64,000 nt of DNA from Acanthosoma haemorrhoidale (Eukaryota; Arthropoda; Insecta; Hemiptera; Acanthosomatidae). Below, piece by piece: positions 26,102 to 38,732 of the stretch; the first letter of the stretch is position 1, and each line of letters opens with the position of its first letter. The notes beneath the pieces are model-generated. The model did not search any database. It was given only the letters and a program-made list of their open reading frames with translations, and was not told the origin of the DNA. Position numbers and translations under genes: made by a program. Location: NCBI GenBank assembly GCA_930367205.1, contig OV884015.1, forward strand, positions 80,367,341 to 80,431,340, given 5' to 3'.

Positions 26102-28632
26102 ACCACGCATACGGCCAAATTTTAATTCTTAAAATTTGAAACCAACCGAAATTGACCTAACGTAATCATCGAAATATACTTCATATTGGCCTATCTAGTT
26201 TATTGAATCCTAATTTATTATGTAGGATGAAAAATGATTATGATTTTGAGCTACAAGCTTCTATGACCGGTATATCTAACAGTCCGTTCTGCTTGGATTT
26301 TTTGTATGCAACTAGACACGAGGGTTGCTACTGAAATCTCGAGGAGTTATTAGGATTGAGAATGTGAAACGCAAATCGAAGGACTCAATGGGAAATAGCT
26401 TTACAGCTTCTTGTAATAATGAAACTAAAGAGGTTTTTTCCTACAAATTTGAAGAAAATCTTCCTTGCAATGTAATTTCATTCCAATGAAGCGTGGTCAC
26501 TCCTGGTTTCACCCTACTTCCAATCGCCTGGAGCAAACCGCATCCTCACTTTGCGGTACCTCCAAGACCGTTATTTCCAATATTTCGATCAGGGACTTGG
26601 GAGAGAATCGAAGCTCGTCCATAGAAACAGGAGAATTCTCTAAGTATCATCGTATCTCACTGGAGTGGCTAATAATAAAAAAATTGCAAAAGTAGATATC
26701 TGAAACTGTGACGTCCTAGCACCATAGGTCTTATGTTGTATCCCCAACGTCAACCTTATCTACCAGTTTTTCTTTTGTGCTTTTCTAGGTTGAATTAGTG
26801 CCCCTTTGTGATTTGTAAAACCATTTATGTGACATTGCTAAGAGTTATTTCCTTAACTGAGAAGTTTTGTGAATCCTCCATTAGGCGTGTGAAAGATAGA
26901 ATCACAGATAAACTAAAATATTTTAATGATAAAATAACGGAATTATTATTTTTTAAATGAAAAAACTCCATCCCACAATGTGTTTTTGCGTTTACAAGAA
27001 CTTTCAGCAGTCTCACTGCAATTGTAAATAGCTTAGATATCCATATAATTTCTATTAGGATAGTACGTGACTTGTAATACCTAGTATTGTTAGTGTAAGA
27101 ATAACAAACTAAACAACCCCCCCCCCCCCATTGAAACCAATCATACTTAGTTAAGCAATTGGTAGCAGAGCGACTATCTAAAGCGCTTGTTAATTATATT
27201 CAAAAGCAAACCACAACCAGCAAAATACTTTTTTAATTTGAATTTAATTGGCCGGCTTCTGTTTTCGAACTGGGCTTACAGTAATATAGCAGTCATGAAA
27301 ATGATTCAATCGAATCAAAATTGGAAAGGTATAATTCAAAGCATCCCGAAATTGGATATACAGCAACAATTGATGTCCCCTGAGAATGATGTTTATAATA
27401 AAATTAATGTCCGAATTTCGGGAATTTTATTCTCTGAAAGGAGATCCAGGATCGCAGGGAGTTGGTGAAATAATTCTGTGCGGTCTAGAGACGTGAAAGG
27501 GGCATGGATGAGAAGAAGATAAGGTTTATAAATATATATATATTTTTTATGATACAATCAAAACAGTAAGGATTTATAAACGTTGCGTGGAAAATCAGCA
27601 TAAAATTAATGAGTTACTATTGTTTTATTATTACGTTAATTTGGCAACTTCCCAATTATTAATAGCTTCCTAGCGAGATGAAATCCGTAGCAAAACATAT
27701 CGTGAAGAGAGATAAGACCTGGCGAGAAGTAAAAGGCGCCAAGGTCTAGCGGGTTTAGTGCTGGTCCTTGATTTCGGTTTTCAATACCGGATTCTCTGCA
27801 GTTTTGTTGGTTTATTTTTTCAAAACCAGAAACCCTTATGATTTTACTCCTGTGCCTCCCTGCCTGCTCTGATGATTGAAAGTCTTTTATTTTATAAAGA
27901 GTCATGTAATAGCACCTTGTTTCATTTAATGACCCAATGACAAGGAAAATGCTGTTAACTTCATAAAACTAGATTATGTGTCAATAATTAATAGCTTGAT
28001 GCTTAAAAATATATATATTCATATTGAGTGGGGCGCCAAAAGAAGTATAATGTAATGTGTGTAGGGGCATAGTCATAGAGGGCGCCGAAGATTTTGATGA
28101 TACTCCACGCTACTCCTGGAGGCGGATCGGCGCAGCAGTGGAGGCTGAAGGAGAGAGAGCAAGAGAGCCGCATACGCTCGGGACATGACGGGAGAAAACT
28201 AACCCACGCCTAAACTCCCAGAGTTTATGATTGATATAAACCATTTTTTCCACCAATAAAAAAGATCATTGATGTCAAAATATTCTACTTTTTACATAAA
28301 CGAATTACAACGGGGAGTATTGTTCATTGTGTTATGCTGATCTTCTTTGCTTATGAAAACGTTTCCATTGCGGCGCTGTTCTGGATAAAGAAAGTAAGCG
28401 TCGGGGTATTGCAGAAGGCCGGCTGTCAGGTTTCTCAAATACAATGCTGCCCTGACGACGACAAATTGCCTGCTTTTGTAGGACCGTTTTGTAAAATCAT
28501 AACCGTTCACTTTCGCCCAAGGAAAGGTTAGGGGCGGACTGTAAGTGCCAGTGCGAGTTTTAATGGCATAAAAAGATGAGAACAAGAACCTCCGCCATTG
28601 CTTTCCCTCGGGACATTACCTGCCATTAGTGT

Positions 28633-28650
28633 CCCCCTGCACACAGGGGG
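28633..28650. other. perfect 7-bp hairpin
   Basis: CCCCCTG, the loop CACA, then CAGGGGG: a perfect inverted repeat in otherwise unremarkable DNA. No T-run follows on either strand, and this is a eukaryotic locus, so it is not a bacterial-type terminator. Function unknown. Confidence 0.7.
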
Positions 28651-31307
28651 TTTCTCAACGGGAAAGTTAAAGTTCGTCCATAAAACAAATTCATAGATCT
28701 GGTAGCAGTAGCCGTTTTGCCATATAAAAACGGATCCATGCTATTTCCAGTAATGCAAGAGCAGGGAGAACCAAAATGTTTTCAGAATCGTGCAGTGAAC
28801 GTAACTTTAGTTGATCCAAGGATCAGAGTAGCATCGCCCACTTTTCAATATTTAGAAGATTATTTTTTATAATTGATTATATATCCCAAATAATCGTAGA
28901 GAGTTTAGTATGCTATTGCAAAAGACCATTAATATTATAAAAAAAAACGTGTTCGCTTCCTATATTGGACGTACAAATATGAATTTATATTTTAAATAGA
29001 AGTCCTAAATGAGTGACCTGATCACGCTCAACCGTTCATAAAATTAATTTCGGCTCTTTAAATAGAGATAAAAAATATTTTCATTACAATTTACACTATA
29101 AAGAATATGCCAAGTGATGGAATTCGTTTAAAATATTACAGAACTCATACCAATGGTTCTCAAGTTTTTAAAAACTGTTAACCCCGTCACTCGTTTTCAT
29201 ATGCTCTGGCCAGCTAAGGCCCCCTCCAACTCAACTCATTTGGAACAACTGCTACTGATGTATTTTTTATTTTTAGGAGATATTTGGTAAGATAAAAATG
29301 AATCTTATTTGCATCGACCGAAGTTTAATTCTAACACATATTATCATAGTCATCAAAAAAAAAAAAAAAAAAAGGGCCTATTCATAGTCGTCCGAAAATA
29401 ATAAGTTCTTATACAATCATGGAAAATCAAACCTAGTGACAATAGAATGATTTCAATCGTTCTTTTACTAATCACTGGTGCACATCAGTATGTCGTAAAT
29501 ACCCAACACAAAGACGTACGTATCTACGGTAAGAACATTCCATCAAGAATTATACGGACACCAGACTCCTCACATACTTTGGACGAGCAACACTACAACA
29601 ATTCCGGAGGAAAAGGATAAGGGATTTATTAATTTAAATAAACTCCTGTCAACATAATCCTTCATTCACTGGATGTTCTTTCCCACATGTCATCCGTACT
29701 ATTTCTTACCATTATTCATTCACCACCTCACGCACTAGTTGTATCAATCATTTTCTATATAAAGTTGTGAATAAATCGATATTCATAATCGTATTAATTG
29801 AATGTTTGCAAGGTACTGAAACCGTGGGAAGGCCGTTTAAAAAGTTCTCCAAATAAACTGTAGTTAAAACCAGAAAGTAGAATGGTTGGTAATATCAGGT
29901 GAACTACATCTTTTTTTTCGAGTACGGTGTCAGTTGATGGTACCTACATATATTTTTTTTACATTTATTATTATTATTGGTATAAATTTATATTTTTTGT
30001 ATATCACGTCACTATTTTCGACCCCTCTCCTCCTGAGGTTCATCACACCGGTTGAGAATGCTTGCTTTATTTGATGTCCTATTGTCTACGGAGATTGCAA
30101 GTGGGCAGGCCTCGTTTTAAGGCGGAAACCGTGGGTGAGCGAGCAGTGCCTAAACTATATCTTATTCTCAACGTTAAGCTCCGGGGCACCATGCTTATTT
30201 ATTGTTTCTCACAATTATTCTTAACTTCGCCAATTTAAAATTACCATTTCTGAATGAGTCTCCTAAAGGCAAGGACTAGCGCTAGTACCGATAACAGACA
30301 GTCTGCAAGGAACAGTAGGCTACTACTTAGTACAGGATGGCGATAAAATTTCCCTCGCAGCGAATGATCAACCCACTGTCGGATCAGGCTTGCAGCGGAT
30401 GTCTGGCGTACACATGACATGATTGGTAGTCAGTCCCCTCCCGAATACAGAATACTACTTGATCCATGGCACAATAGCTCCTAATTGATAAGATTTCGTT
30501 GGTTTGTTGGTTAAGTGTATTTCGGCGTAAAAACTCCCAGGTCATCAACACCGTTGTTTTTCGTACTTCCTACTCATTTGGACAATCTACCCTGCGAGCC
30601 CTAGGGAGTACAAGGACGAGATCAAAGCCCCACCCCACAGGATTCAAAACCAAAAACTTTTTTTTTCATCCCGGCGAACCAGTTTCTTAAAACCTATTAA
30701 ATTATCCTAAAAAAAACACTTTTCTTTAACATTCTATTAGCTAGGCATATCAGGCAGTAAAAATCGCCTCTGCAACAAAGAAAATGAATCCCTTAATACT
30801 CAAATAAAAAAAACTTAATGAGTCGTATTAAATACCCGATTACAATTGTAGGCTCTCAAAACCTTACTTTTTAGAACATCTTTTAGCATTATTATATACT
30901 TAACAAGTATTTTAGCAATCGTTGAAGTTTCCTTGGCCATGAGAAAAATTCACAAATAACAGTTAAGCAGCCTTGCTCAATATTTATCATTAGTAAAATT
31001 CTAGGTGAATTTTCCCACCCTTTCGGTGTTGAGTACGTGAACACGAGAGCACGTCTCGGGCGGTTTTCCATATTTCTAACGGGGAAGCAGAGCTAGTCTA
31101 CTGTTCACTGCGGTCGGTGACAAAGCTATTAGGTAGGCTTTAGTGTCGAGACCGTCCTTTGAGAGTCGTGGTACATTTGTTTGTATTGGGATACACCCTG
31201 TGGTCAGAAGGAAGTCATCTCGCTTTCCAGTGCGTGGTCGGTTGTTTTTTTGTTTAAACCTCGTGGTCGAGGCAGTCCTATCCATTTAGGACGATCCCTA
31301 TTTTGAT

Positions 31308-31393
31308 TTCGCTTTGATCTCTTTATTAAGAAGATTCACAGAAACGTTATATCTCTTCGCTTTGATCTCTTTATTAAGAAGATTCACAGAAAC
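31308..31393. repeat. tandem duplication, 38-bp unit at 48-bp spacing
   Basis: A 38-bp sequence beginning TTCGCTTTGATCTC and ending AGATTCACAGAAAC is present at 31308-31345 and again without change at 31356-31393. Ten bases separate the copies. Exact identity implies a recent local duplication. Confidence 0.95.
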
Positions 31394-33470
31394 TTAGGTA
31401 ACAAATCAATTAGCTATTAATTCCAAATCTTCCGACTAGCCTTCCCTTTTTTGTTACATTGTCTGCAGTCATAACGGTAAGAGTCACTTAATTATTTCAT
31501 ACAGATTCACCCAAGCAGATATTTATCATTTATGTATTTGTTATTAGTTAATCTTCACGTTATAAGTTATGTTAACGTGTTGATTGCCGTTTATCTTGTC
31601 TATTTTAATTTTAGATCGTACCCTCGTCACGTACACTATCAGATAGTCTCCATTTGAACATATATTCGTCATTACCGATGGTCTAAAAATCGTTAATTTC
31701 ACGCTCAATTATTGTGCGTACAAGATCCTTAGCTTGAGAAATCTTAAAATTTGCCTGAACCCAGGATTCCTGTTATTTGCACTTTAAGCGAAAGCTTATG
31801 AACTTTTTTTGCTGTACTGTGGCATACATCCCATAATATTTAGCTTGATCGGGAACAGCTTTGCAACAGTTATCGTAGGTCATGCACACTCACACTTACA
31901 GGCGCATGAAAGGCTAAGAAGACTAGTACTTGAATGAAAGTGAACCTAGCCAACAGTTGAGATGGATGATTTACGGGCATAGACTTATTGTTGCTTTATT
32001 GGCATGAAATGTCCGCTTTCTTGTTGTCGGTGATACAACATAGCGAAGTTCGCTGTTTCGCTCGACTGCCTTAGACTCGGTAACAAGTTCCTTATTGCTC
32101 TCTTAAATGAGTTTTAGGTCTTTGTGTCTGGCTTTTAAGAAGTTAAAAGTCAATTGTGGATTTAACGTCTTCTAGCAGGGCGGACTGAGTGAACTTTATA
32201 TTTATAGACCGTATTACACAACCACAATTGCCAAACTCATTTCAGTAGAATGCCGCTCTTTCTAGAAGCGAAGAAAAAGAGAAAAGAAAATTCTCCAAGA
32301 TAAAGAGAACGATGTAAAGAAGACAATGACTGCCGATCCCAAACCGATCAAAATATTTATAAATAATTAATATTTACTTCAACTTAATCTTCGTTTGATA
32401 TTTTCTGCACGTGTTATGGTAGGAGCGTAAATAAAAGTGACGATCCATACAAAATTTTAATACTATATTCAACATCACTCCAGTTTACGTTGTATTACCA
32501 TTAGTTTGAACGTTGTGATGCTCCTTGTACACCGAATCCATCTTAAAAATCGATCCAACTTTCTTAATAATTCAAATATATTTACCTTTGGTGTAATTGA
32601 ATAATGTGTAGTGTTCGCAAATGTTCTTTTTTTTAAATTTTAATACAGAAGAGAATTAGAGGAAGTAAGCTGAAATAAAATTTGAAAAATCTGCGTTGTT
32701 TCTCATACTTTCTAGATTTACAAGACCAAAAGTTAGAAACTATTTTATACATAAACTGTTTTTCTCAATGATTAAGTTCATATCAATACAAAAATAAACC
32801 GAATGGCGATTCAAAGACGGTTTGCAAGCGAATAATCGTGTAATTTTGCCGGATTTTAATTGTTAAAGGTGTTGGTTGACTAAATACAGCAATAACTCAA
32901 TTGGTTAGCGAATGATGAATTTTAGCCAGCTAGTGGGATTCATTGTTTCAAAAACTGATATGTTGTTGGTTTTAATGCGAGAGAGTCACACAAGGCCGAT
33001 TCAATGGATGTTACATACATTCATGATGAAATGTAAGTGGGCTGTACAAAGAAGCGTAGGATTACGCAATTAACACTCAACGAGGGCTAGAACGGCGCAG
33101 AGGGATATAACAATAGGTAGCCTTGTATTCTAAAAGTTATGTGATTTTGATTAAGTTACAGACAAAAGATATGATATCACTAGAATAAACTAGTAGTCAA
33201 AAATCAAATCAATTGTAATCTCACAATTAATGGGTTTCATTACAGCTGCTAAAATATGTGTATAATTATTATTTCACCTAATTACTGTTTGTGAACATAG
33301 TCAACTAAGGCACAATCACATATTACGTAGGAATTAATGAATACTTCAAGATATTTAATTTAATACCCTTCATACACAAAGAATTTATCCATAATATATA
33401 ATTTTTAACAGCAAGTAACTGATTAATAATTGAGCTTTCCTTTTATTCATTGTGCTTTTTTTATTTTTAG

Positions 33471-33544
33471 CATCTCTGAGGTATCTATAGAAACGTTCAA
33501 ACAAATTATCATAGCTCTCAATGACATTGGGGTTGCGAAAAACA
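33471..33544. other. possible isolated exon, strand ambiguous
   Basis: On the plus strand this 74-bp stretch follows a pyrimidine-rich acceptor (TTTTTATTTTTAG) and ends at a donor (AACA then GTAAGC). It can be read as one plus 24 codons plus one (starts ISEVSIETF, ends GVAKN). On the minus strand the same bases are open and also read like protein (FRNPNVIESYDNLFERF and onward), but I see no good acceptor there. No neighbouring exon in matching phase was found, so I cannot attach it to a gene or choose the strand. Confidence 0.3.
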
Positions 33545-34810
33545 GTAAGCACAATTTTAAGGATGCTTTAATGACTTTCCTTATAAGCTCAAGCACATAT
33601 TATTAATATCATTAATCAGGTTAATGATGTATTTAATTTGAAACTCTTCTCAATGTGATAGAGAATGGGTATCGAATGGAACTAACATGAAATATATATG
33701 TCTCTAAAAAACACTGGTTGAATTACAACGATTATATTAGGAAAATATATTACTGGACATTATACTACGCTTTAATAGATGAGTTTCGATTTGATTGGAT
33801 ACATTTGGAAATTGGATTAGTTTGACAAAATATCTAATTTATTTATGAATGGACATTTCATCAGTTCCTTAAGGGAGAAGATCGAAATATCTGCTTAACT
33901 ATAACATCTTACATCAACATAACTCGATTCCCAACCATACACATCACTAAGTAATTAATAAGAAACTTGATGATTTTTTATGAGGTAGCTTTTTTTTTTA
34001 GCATCATCAGGATATTAGTAATAAACTGCCATCCAAAATATTAATCCTCCATCTCAAAAAACAGGGGTTGATAAAATGATTTTTTGAAGTTATAGTAACG
34101 TTTATTACATATCATTGATTAAAACTTTGAGATCTTTAATTTTATATCCCGCCCATTATAAAAAGAAAATTTTTACATTTTAATTACTATGCAAGTGATT
34201 AATGACCCTTACAAATTTTTTCATGAGGTTACTTTTATTATGAGCACCATCAAGGCAGGGCAGCAAATGGAACTGCCATGCAGTTTCATGACTAAAAAAA
34301 TGGGTTAAGTTAAATATCTGAATAGGGCATTAACTCTAATTTTTGTGGCATTTAGTTATTATAGTTTGGAAAGACAAAAAACAAGTTACACACTGTTAAT
34401 CAGTTAATTTGATAGAAAAGCAATTGCGCTATTTAAAAAGTTAATTTCTCTTGAACAAGATTCATGTAGAAGGCAGTATTTTTCCTCAGATGAGAGATCC
34501 GTGTAAAATTTCAAGTCTGTCAGGAAAACAGAGGACACACAACGAGCAGAACAGCCAGATAGAAGGATGAAAACCTTAAAAACCACTGTCCACTCAGGAA
34601 TTTGAATTCAGAGCCCTGATATCATGAAGCAGTTTACAGTTTTCATTCCCTACATGTTATATAATTTTATAATACTAAAAATGTCAAAGTTTTTCAAGCA
34701 TCTTAGAATTAAAACAAGTCATTATTTTTTAGCTGGTCAGCGGAAGTATTAAGTATTCACTTATTTTGTCAGTGATTTGTAGGTGTCGTGGGAAAACTTT
34801 TGATGCTTAC

Positions 34811-36184
34811 ATTTTCATAATTTTTGGTCAACCAAGCTATGATAGCAGTTAAAATATTGGTGTTATTGGCCTTTACTACAAGGCTGTTGGTAGCAGTTGT
34901 TCTTAATTCTTCTTGTCTCTCTATCTTCTTCTGTTTTGTGAGGATCACATTTATTCTGTAGAAGAGCAAGTGGAAACTAAAATAGTAAAATTAGACATAA
35001 AACTTGAACAACAAAAGAGAAATATGTATCACAAAGAAGAGCCAAAGAACAGCCTGGTGCTACCAGCACCTTAGGATAAAAAGTCATAAAAGTCCAGAGA
35101 TAACATCATCGACCCCATGCTCAATGTCACCAGCACCAGTTTCTTTCAGGGGCCCAGATATTCTCTTAAACCTTTTCAAAAGGTCTTCCAAATGGAATCC
35201 CCAGCTACTTGTAGAGTGATTATAATGTCTTAAGAAAGACTATAATAACAACTAAAAATCAGAACTGCAGTAACCTTTCCATAACATAAAAATAAAACAA
35301 TTGTACTAAACGTATCTCTGGATCACCCAAGCACATAAGTACCTTATATTTAGAAAATTTTTATGTTCCTAACATAATTACCAAGCCCTCATTAATGTAA
35401 TGTATTTTAGGTGATGAACACAAGGCCTAAATACAAGTCATTAAAACTTTAGTAAGTCATATGCTTTAAAGATACTTAAAACACAATAGATTATGCAAAA
35501 AAACACAAAAAAAAACGATTATTGTTAAAAATAGGAAAATAAGATTCATGATAATTCTATTTTTCAGAAGGTTCATTAAGTCATATTCTATAAAATTAGT
35601 TTTGATTGACTGAAAGCGGGACATTTTTAAATTCTGAGCCAATATTTGATACTATATGGGGCAAATCATAAATTCATACCATATGCTTAATTAATAGTGC
35701 TGCGTTGTGTGAAAGTTGTGTGTTATATTATATATCACTATTACTTCCTTGTTGATAAGCTATATCATACTTTAGAATAACATAAAGAATATAAATCCTG
35801 TCTTAACATTTAGAAAAAATTAATATTTCGAGCTTTTATTACTCAAGATGTAATAAAAATAGATTATTGTGACAACCTTTAAATCACCATATTTATTCAA
35901 TATAACGGGTGAATGAGAAAAATATGGGCTTATTCATGCAACAAGCATATTTCTGATAATATTGTGTCATATAAGTCAAACAGCGACATGTTTGATAACT
36001 AATAAGTGCATAGAAACACTTAAACAAGTCTACTGAGTGCATTACTCATTGTAACTGCTTAACAAACCCACAAAATGATCTGAATATTATCAAGACTAGA
36101 CATAACATCTTATGATTAAATCTACTGGGTAACACCTACCTCATATTTGAAAGATGAACATTGCTGGTAATAATTTGGATTCAT
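34811..36184 (-). CDS. unrecognised gene, first three exons
   Basis: Minus-strand exons at 36184-36140 (ATG plus 14 codons, donor GAG/GTAGGT), 35239-35172 (acceptor TTATTATAG, donor AAAAG/GTTTAA) and 34955-34811 (acceptor CTTCTACAG, donor GAAAAT/GTAAGC). Phases 0, 2 and 0 join without a stop to give 86 residues, beginning MNPNYYQQCSSF. Exon 2 contains SSWGFHLEDLLK. Exon 3 is basic and helical-looking (LTKQKKIERQEELR), then NTNILTAIIAWLTKNYEN. I do not recognise the family. The final exon or exons were not found; candidate pieces at 34625-34400 do not join in phase, so the product is incomplete. A YY1-like motif on the minus strand at 36513-36501, about 320 bp upstream of the ATG, fits a promoter. 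Exon calls rest on phase agreement and splice signals. Confidence 0.55.
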
Positions 36185-36500
36185 CACTGGCTGGTTATTA
36201 GCTTGGTTATTATTAACTTCACACACCACATATAAATTACTCTAAGAATGAACACAGTCAATTTTCAAACACAATTACTTATTTATTTTTATGTCATTAT
36301 CTTAAAAGGGCACTTAATAAATGTGTCACAGTTGAGATCAAAGTTCGAAAGATAATTGGTTATAGGAGAAAAGTATATGTTCAGGCGGGTAAGCCGTATT
36401 CCAGAGTAGGTATTGTGCAGATACATTTTTGTTTCACTTCATATTTGCGACTTCTAATAACTAAACTTAGTGATAACACAAAAAAAGTGCACTATAGTAG

Positions 36501-36513
36501 GCGGCCATCTTGG
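36501..36513 (-). promoter_or_regulatory. YY1-like motif upstream of the minus-strand gene
   Basis: Minus-strand CCAAGATGGCCGC matches the core AAGATGGC(G/C)GC bound by YY1/Pho-type zinc-finger factors and often found near transcription starts. It lies about 320 bp upstream of the proposed ATG at 36184, in a locally GC-richer patch (about 36490-36600). Its role is inferred from position. Confidence 0.3.
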
Positions 36514-36599
36514 AGCAATCAAGGGCTTAAGACTCTGTATTCCTGCTAGATAGAAGCACCTGTCTACCTTGCATGTCAATTTCTGCTACCTCCGAAAGC

Positions 36600-38100
36600 T
36601 AAATTTTAAATAATTGTTAAATAGTATAAATTTATTGATTTCAGCATATTAATTTATCAAGGATACCACATGTCTATATTGTTAGGTGTCCTTTTTACGC
36701 CCATTAAGGACCTTTAGATGAATACATCTAGACAAAACTCTTCTGATAAATTTTAAAGAATGATTTTAAATTGTGGTATATATTCTACAACGAAATTTTT
36801 ATATTTTAAAAACCTTAACTGACTATTTATTCAATGATTATGAGCTAAATTTTATTTAAGAAATATAAATAAATAAAATTCAGGTAGAAAATGAAGAAAC
36901 AATATTGATAGATACTTGCAGGACTTGGCATGAGTTTTTTAAAAACTTAACTTAAATGTTAGTGACAAAAGTACACAGTATTTTTTTATCAAAACTACTT
37001 AATTTATTGTTATCTTGGACACTTAAAATTGTAAAAATAAAATATGTTATAAATATGTAAAACATTAATATAAAAAGGACTATTGAAATTGGCTAGAATG
37101 TCACTTAACTTCCCAATAATTGCTATCAAAATGTTAATCTTTGGAATACCTTTAAAATTAATTTAACCTTTAAATAACCTTTAAAGTCTAAGGGGAAAAT
37201 ATCAATAGACAAACCTTATTATTTATTAATATGTCCTAAACGTGCTTAAATGGCATTTTGCTTGGGGACTTGTTCATCTTAAATTTATTCTTGTGTGTGA
37301 CAATTAAATAGATATTTTTTGGCCTGTTGACACATTACCATGATTTTTTCTTGCCTGAAACATTTGGTACTAGGCCCAGATTTGAAATATAAATCAAAAT
37401 GTGCTTGAAGTTGAATAACAGTTAAGATTAAAATATCAGGTTTTCAATGAAATATAGTTAGGAAAAAATTTCAACTCAAATGTTAAAAAACACAGCTACA
37501 GGTCAACTACAGTTAAAAAAACAAATTGAAAATCTCTATTTTATTAAAACATCCATTCAAATACAACATTTTGTGACATGAAAATAATTATTTTTTATGC
37601 AATTCATTTGCATATTAGTAAATTTGATTTCTAATGAATGAAAAAAAAATTACTTCATAACAAATAAATATAAAGCAGTTATACATACTTTTTACTTCTT
37701 AATATGATCACTCTGAATTATGTCTATTTGTTAAACAATAAATTAAGAAAAATTCACCAAAATTTCATGTAAGAATGGTAATTAAAATTATTGATTGTAA
37801 ATGACGAATATGTATTGTGGGCACTTAACTAATATTTCCCAGTTACCCCAGATTTCCTGTGTGTGGAAGGCAATCATCTGATTCAAGTAAAGTATTGGAG
37901 TTTACAGGTAATAATTCAAAGAATAACCCTTGATTACCTTATATACAGATATCAAATGATTATCTTTCATTTGTCAATTTAAAATTTATTTCAAATAATC
38001 ATATTACAAATGCTCTCTAGTTTATCTATCTTCACAGAATTTAAATAACAAATCATTATTTTTTATTAGTTATTCGCAGATAAAAGCTACAGGTTATTCA
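36600..38100. other. intergenic, very AT-rich, no supported gene
   Basis: About 1.5 kb of AT-rich sequence between the presumed promoter of the minus-strand gene and the odorant receptor. No long open frame and no recognisable repeat. Confidence 0.5.
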
Positions 38101-38119
38101 GATATTGGCTTTATGTTTA

Positions 38120-38240
38120 TTAGCTATTTATGATAATATATACCCAACTCTGATATATATCCAGCAACCACCTTATCATTTCCTATTATTACCATGTCTT
38201 CAGCAAACTGCAAGATAAAGAATGGCGTCACTGCTGGTCT
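38120..38240 (-). mobile_element. fragment resembling a LINE reverse transcriptase
   Basis: The minus strand from about 38235 reads VTPFFILQFAEDMVIIGND. The segment FAEDMVIIGND aligns with the catalytic (Y/F)ADDM(V)I motif of non-LTR reverse transcriptases, with Glu in place of the first catalytic Asp. Only about 35 codons are readable and the flanks show nothing more, so this is a short, dead relic at best; chance is possible. Confidence 0.4.
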
Positions 38241-38732
38241 GAATTCCGAGTTCCTTAGATTGTTTTATTCTCTTGACTAGAGGGCTCTGGCTGGGAAAAT
38301 CTCTTAGATTGGCTTTTTATTTTTGTAATATTCAAAATCTTTTACTTTTTTAAGATAAGGCCCACTGCTCTTTAAAAATATATTAGCATATTTTTTATTA
38401 TGCAAAGACCATGTTCATGGACTTTTCTTCTTTCCATTTCTTATTGGGGCCCCATTTTTTTTTTGGCGGACTACGTTACACAATAAATAGTAAGTAAATG
38501 AAGATAACTAAGCAGAAATGTGAAAAACTCTTTAAGTAATTCATATCTAAAGGGGAAGGAAAAAGTAGAGTAATAGCCTATTCTTCTTGTATCAAAATTT
38601 AATTAGTTCAGTAGACAAAGTTATAGGAGGAAAAGTTAAATTATTCATTCTCAAGGTAAGACCGAGCATAATTAAAACATTAACTTGGCTGCCTACATTT
38701 GACTACAAGGCGTATTGAGCCGTTACCAGGCT

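Larger units (their letters stand above)
23910..33460. other. intergenic, no supported gene
   Basis: About 9.5 kb with many short open frames on both strands, often overlapping (for example 25199-25649 and 28292-28585), none with a family resemblance. Contents I can name: a LINE-like 3' end with an AAAC tail (26053-26101), a run of 13 C (27117-27129), a perfect 7-bp hairpin (28633-28650), a run of 19 A near 29356, and a tandem duplication (31308-31393). Blocks near 28030-28200, 30090-30450 and 31030-31290 are GC-richer and unassigned. Confidence 0.4.

Noticed and set aside
28292..28585. Overlapping open frames on both strands (97 and 65 codons)
   Set aside because: Neither resembles a known family, and splice signals are lacking; strand cannot be chosen.
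35085..35239. Open frame reading through the proposed donor of exon 2 to a stop
   Set aside because: Using the donor at 35171 gives phase agreement with the next exon. The read-through would yield a 66-residue product, which is possible as an isoform but less supported.
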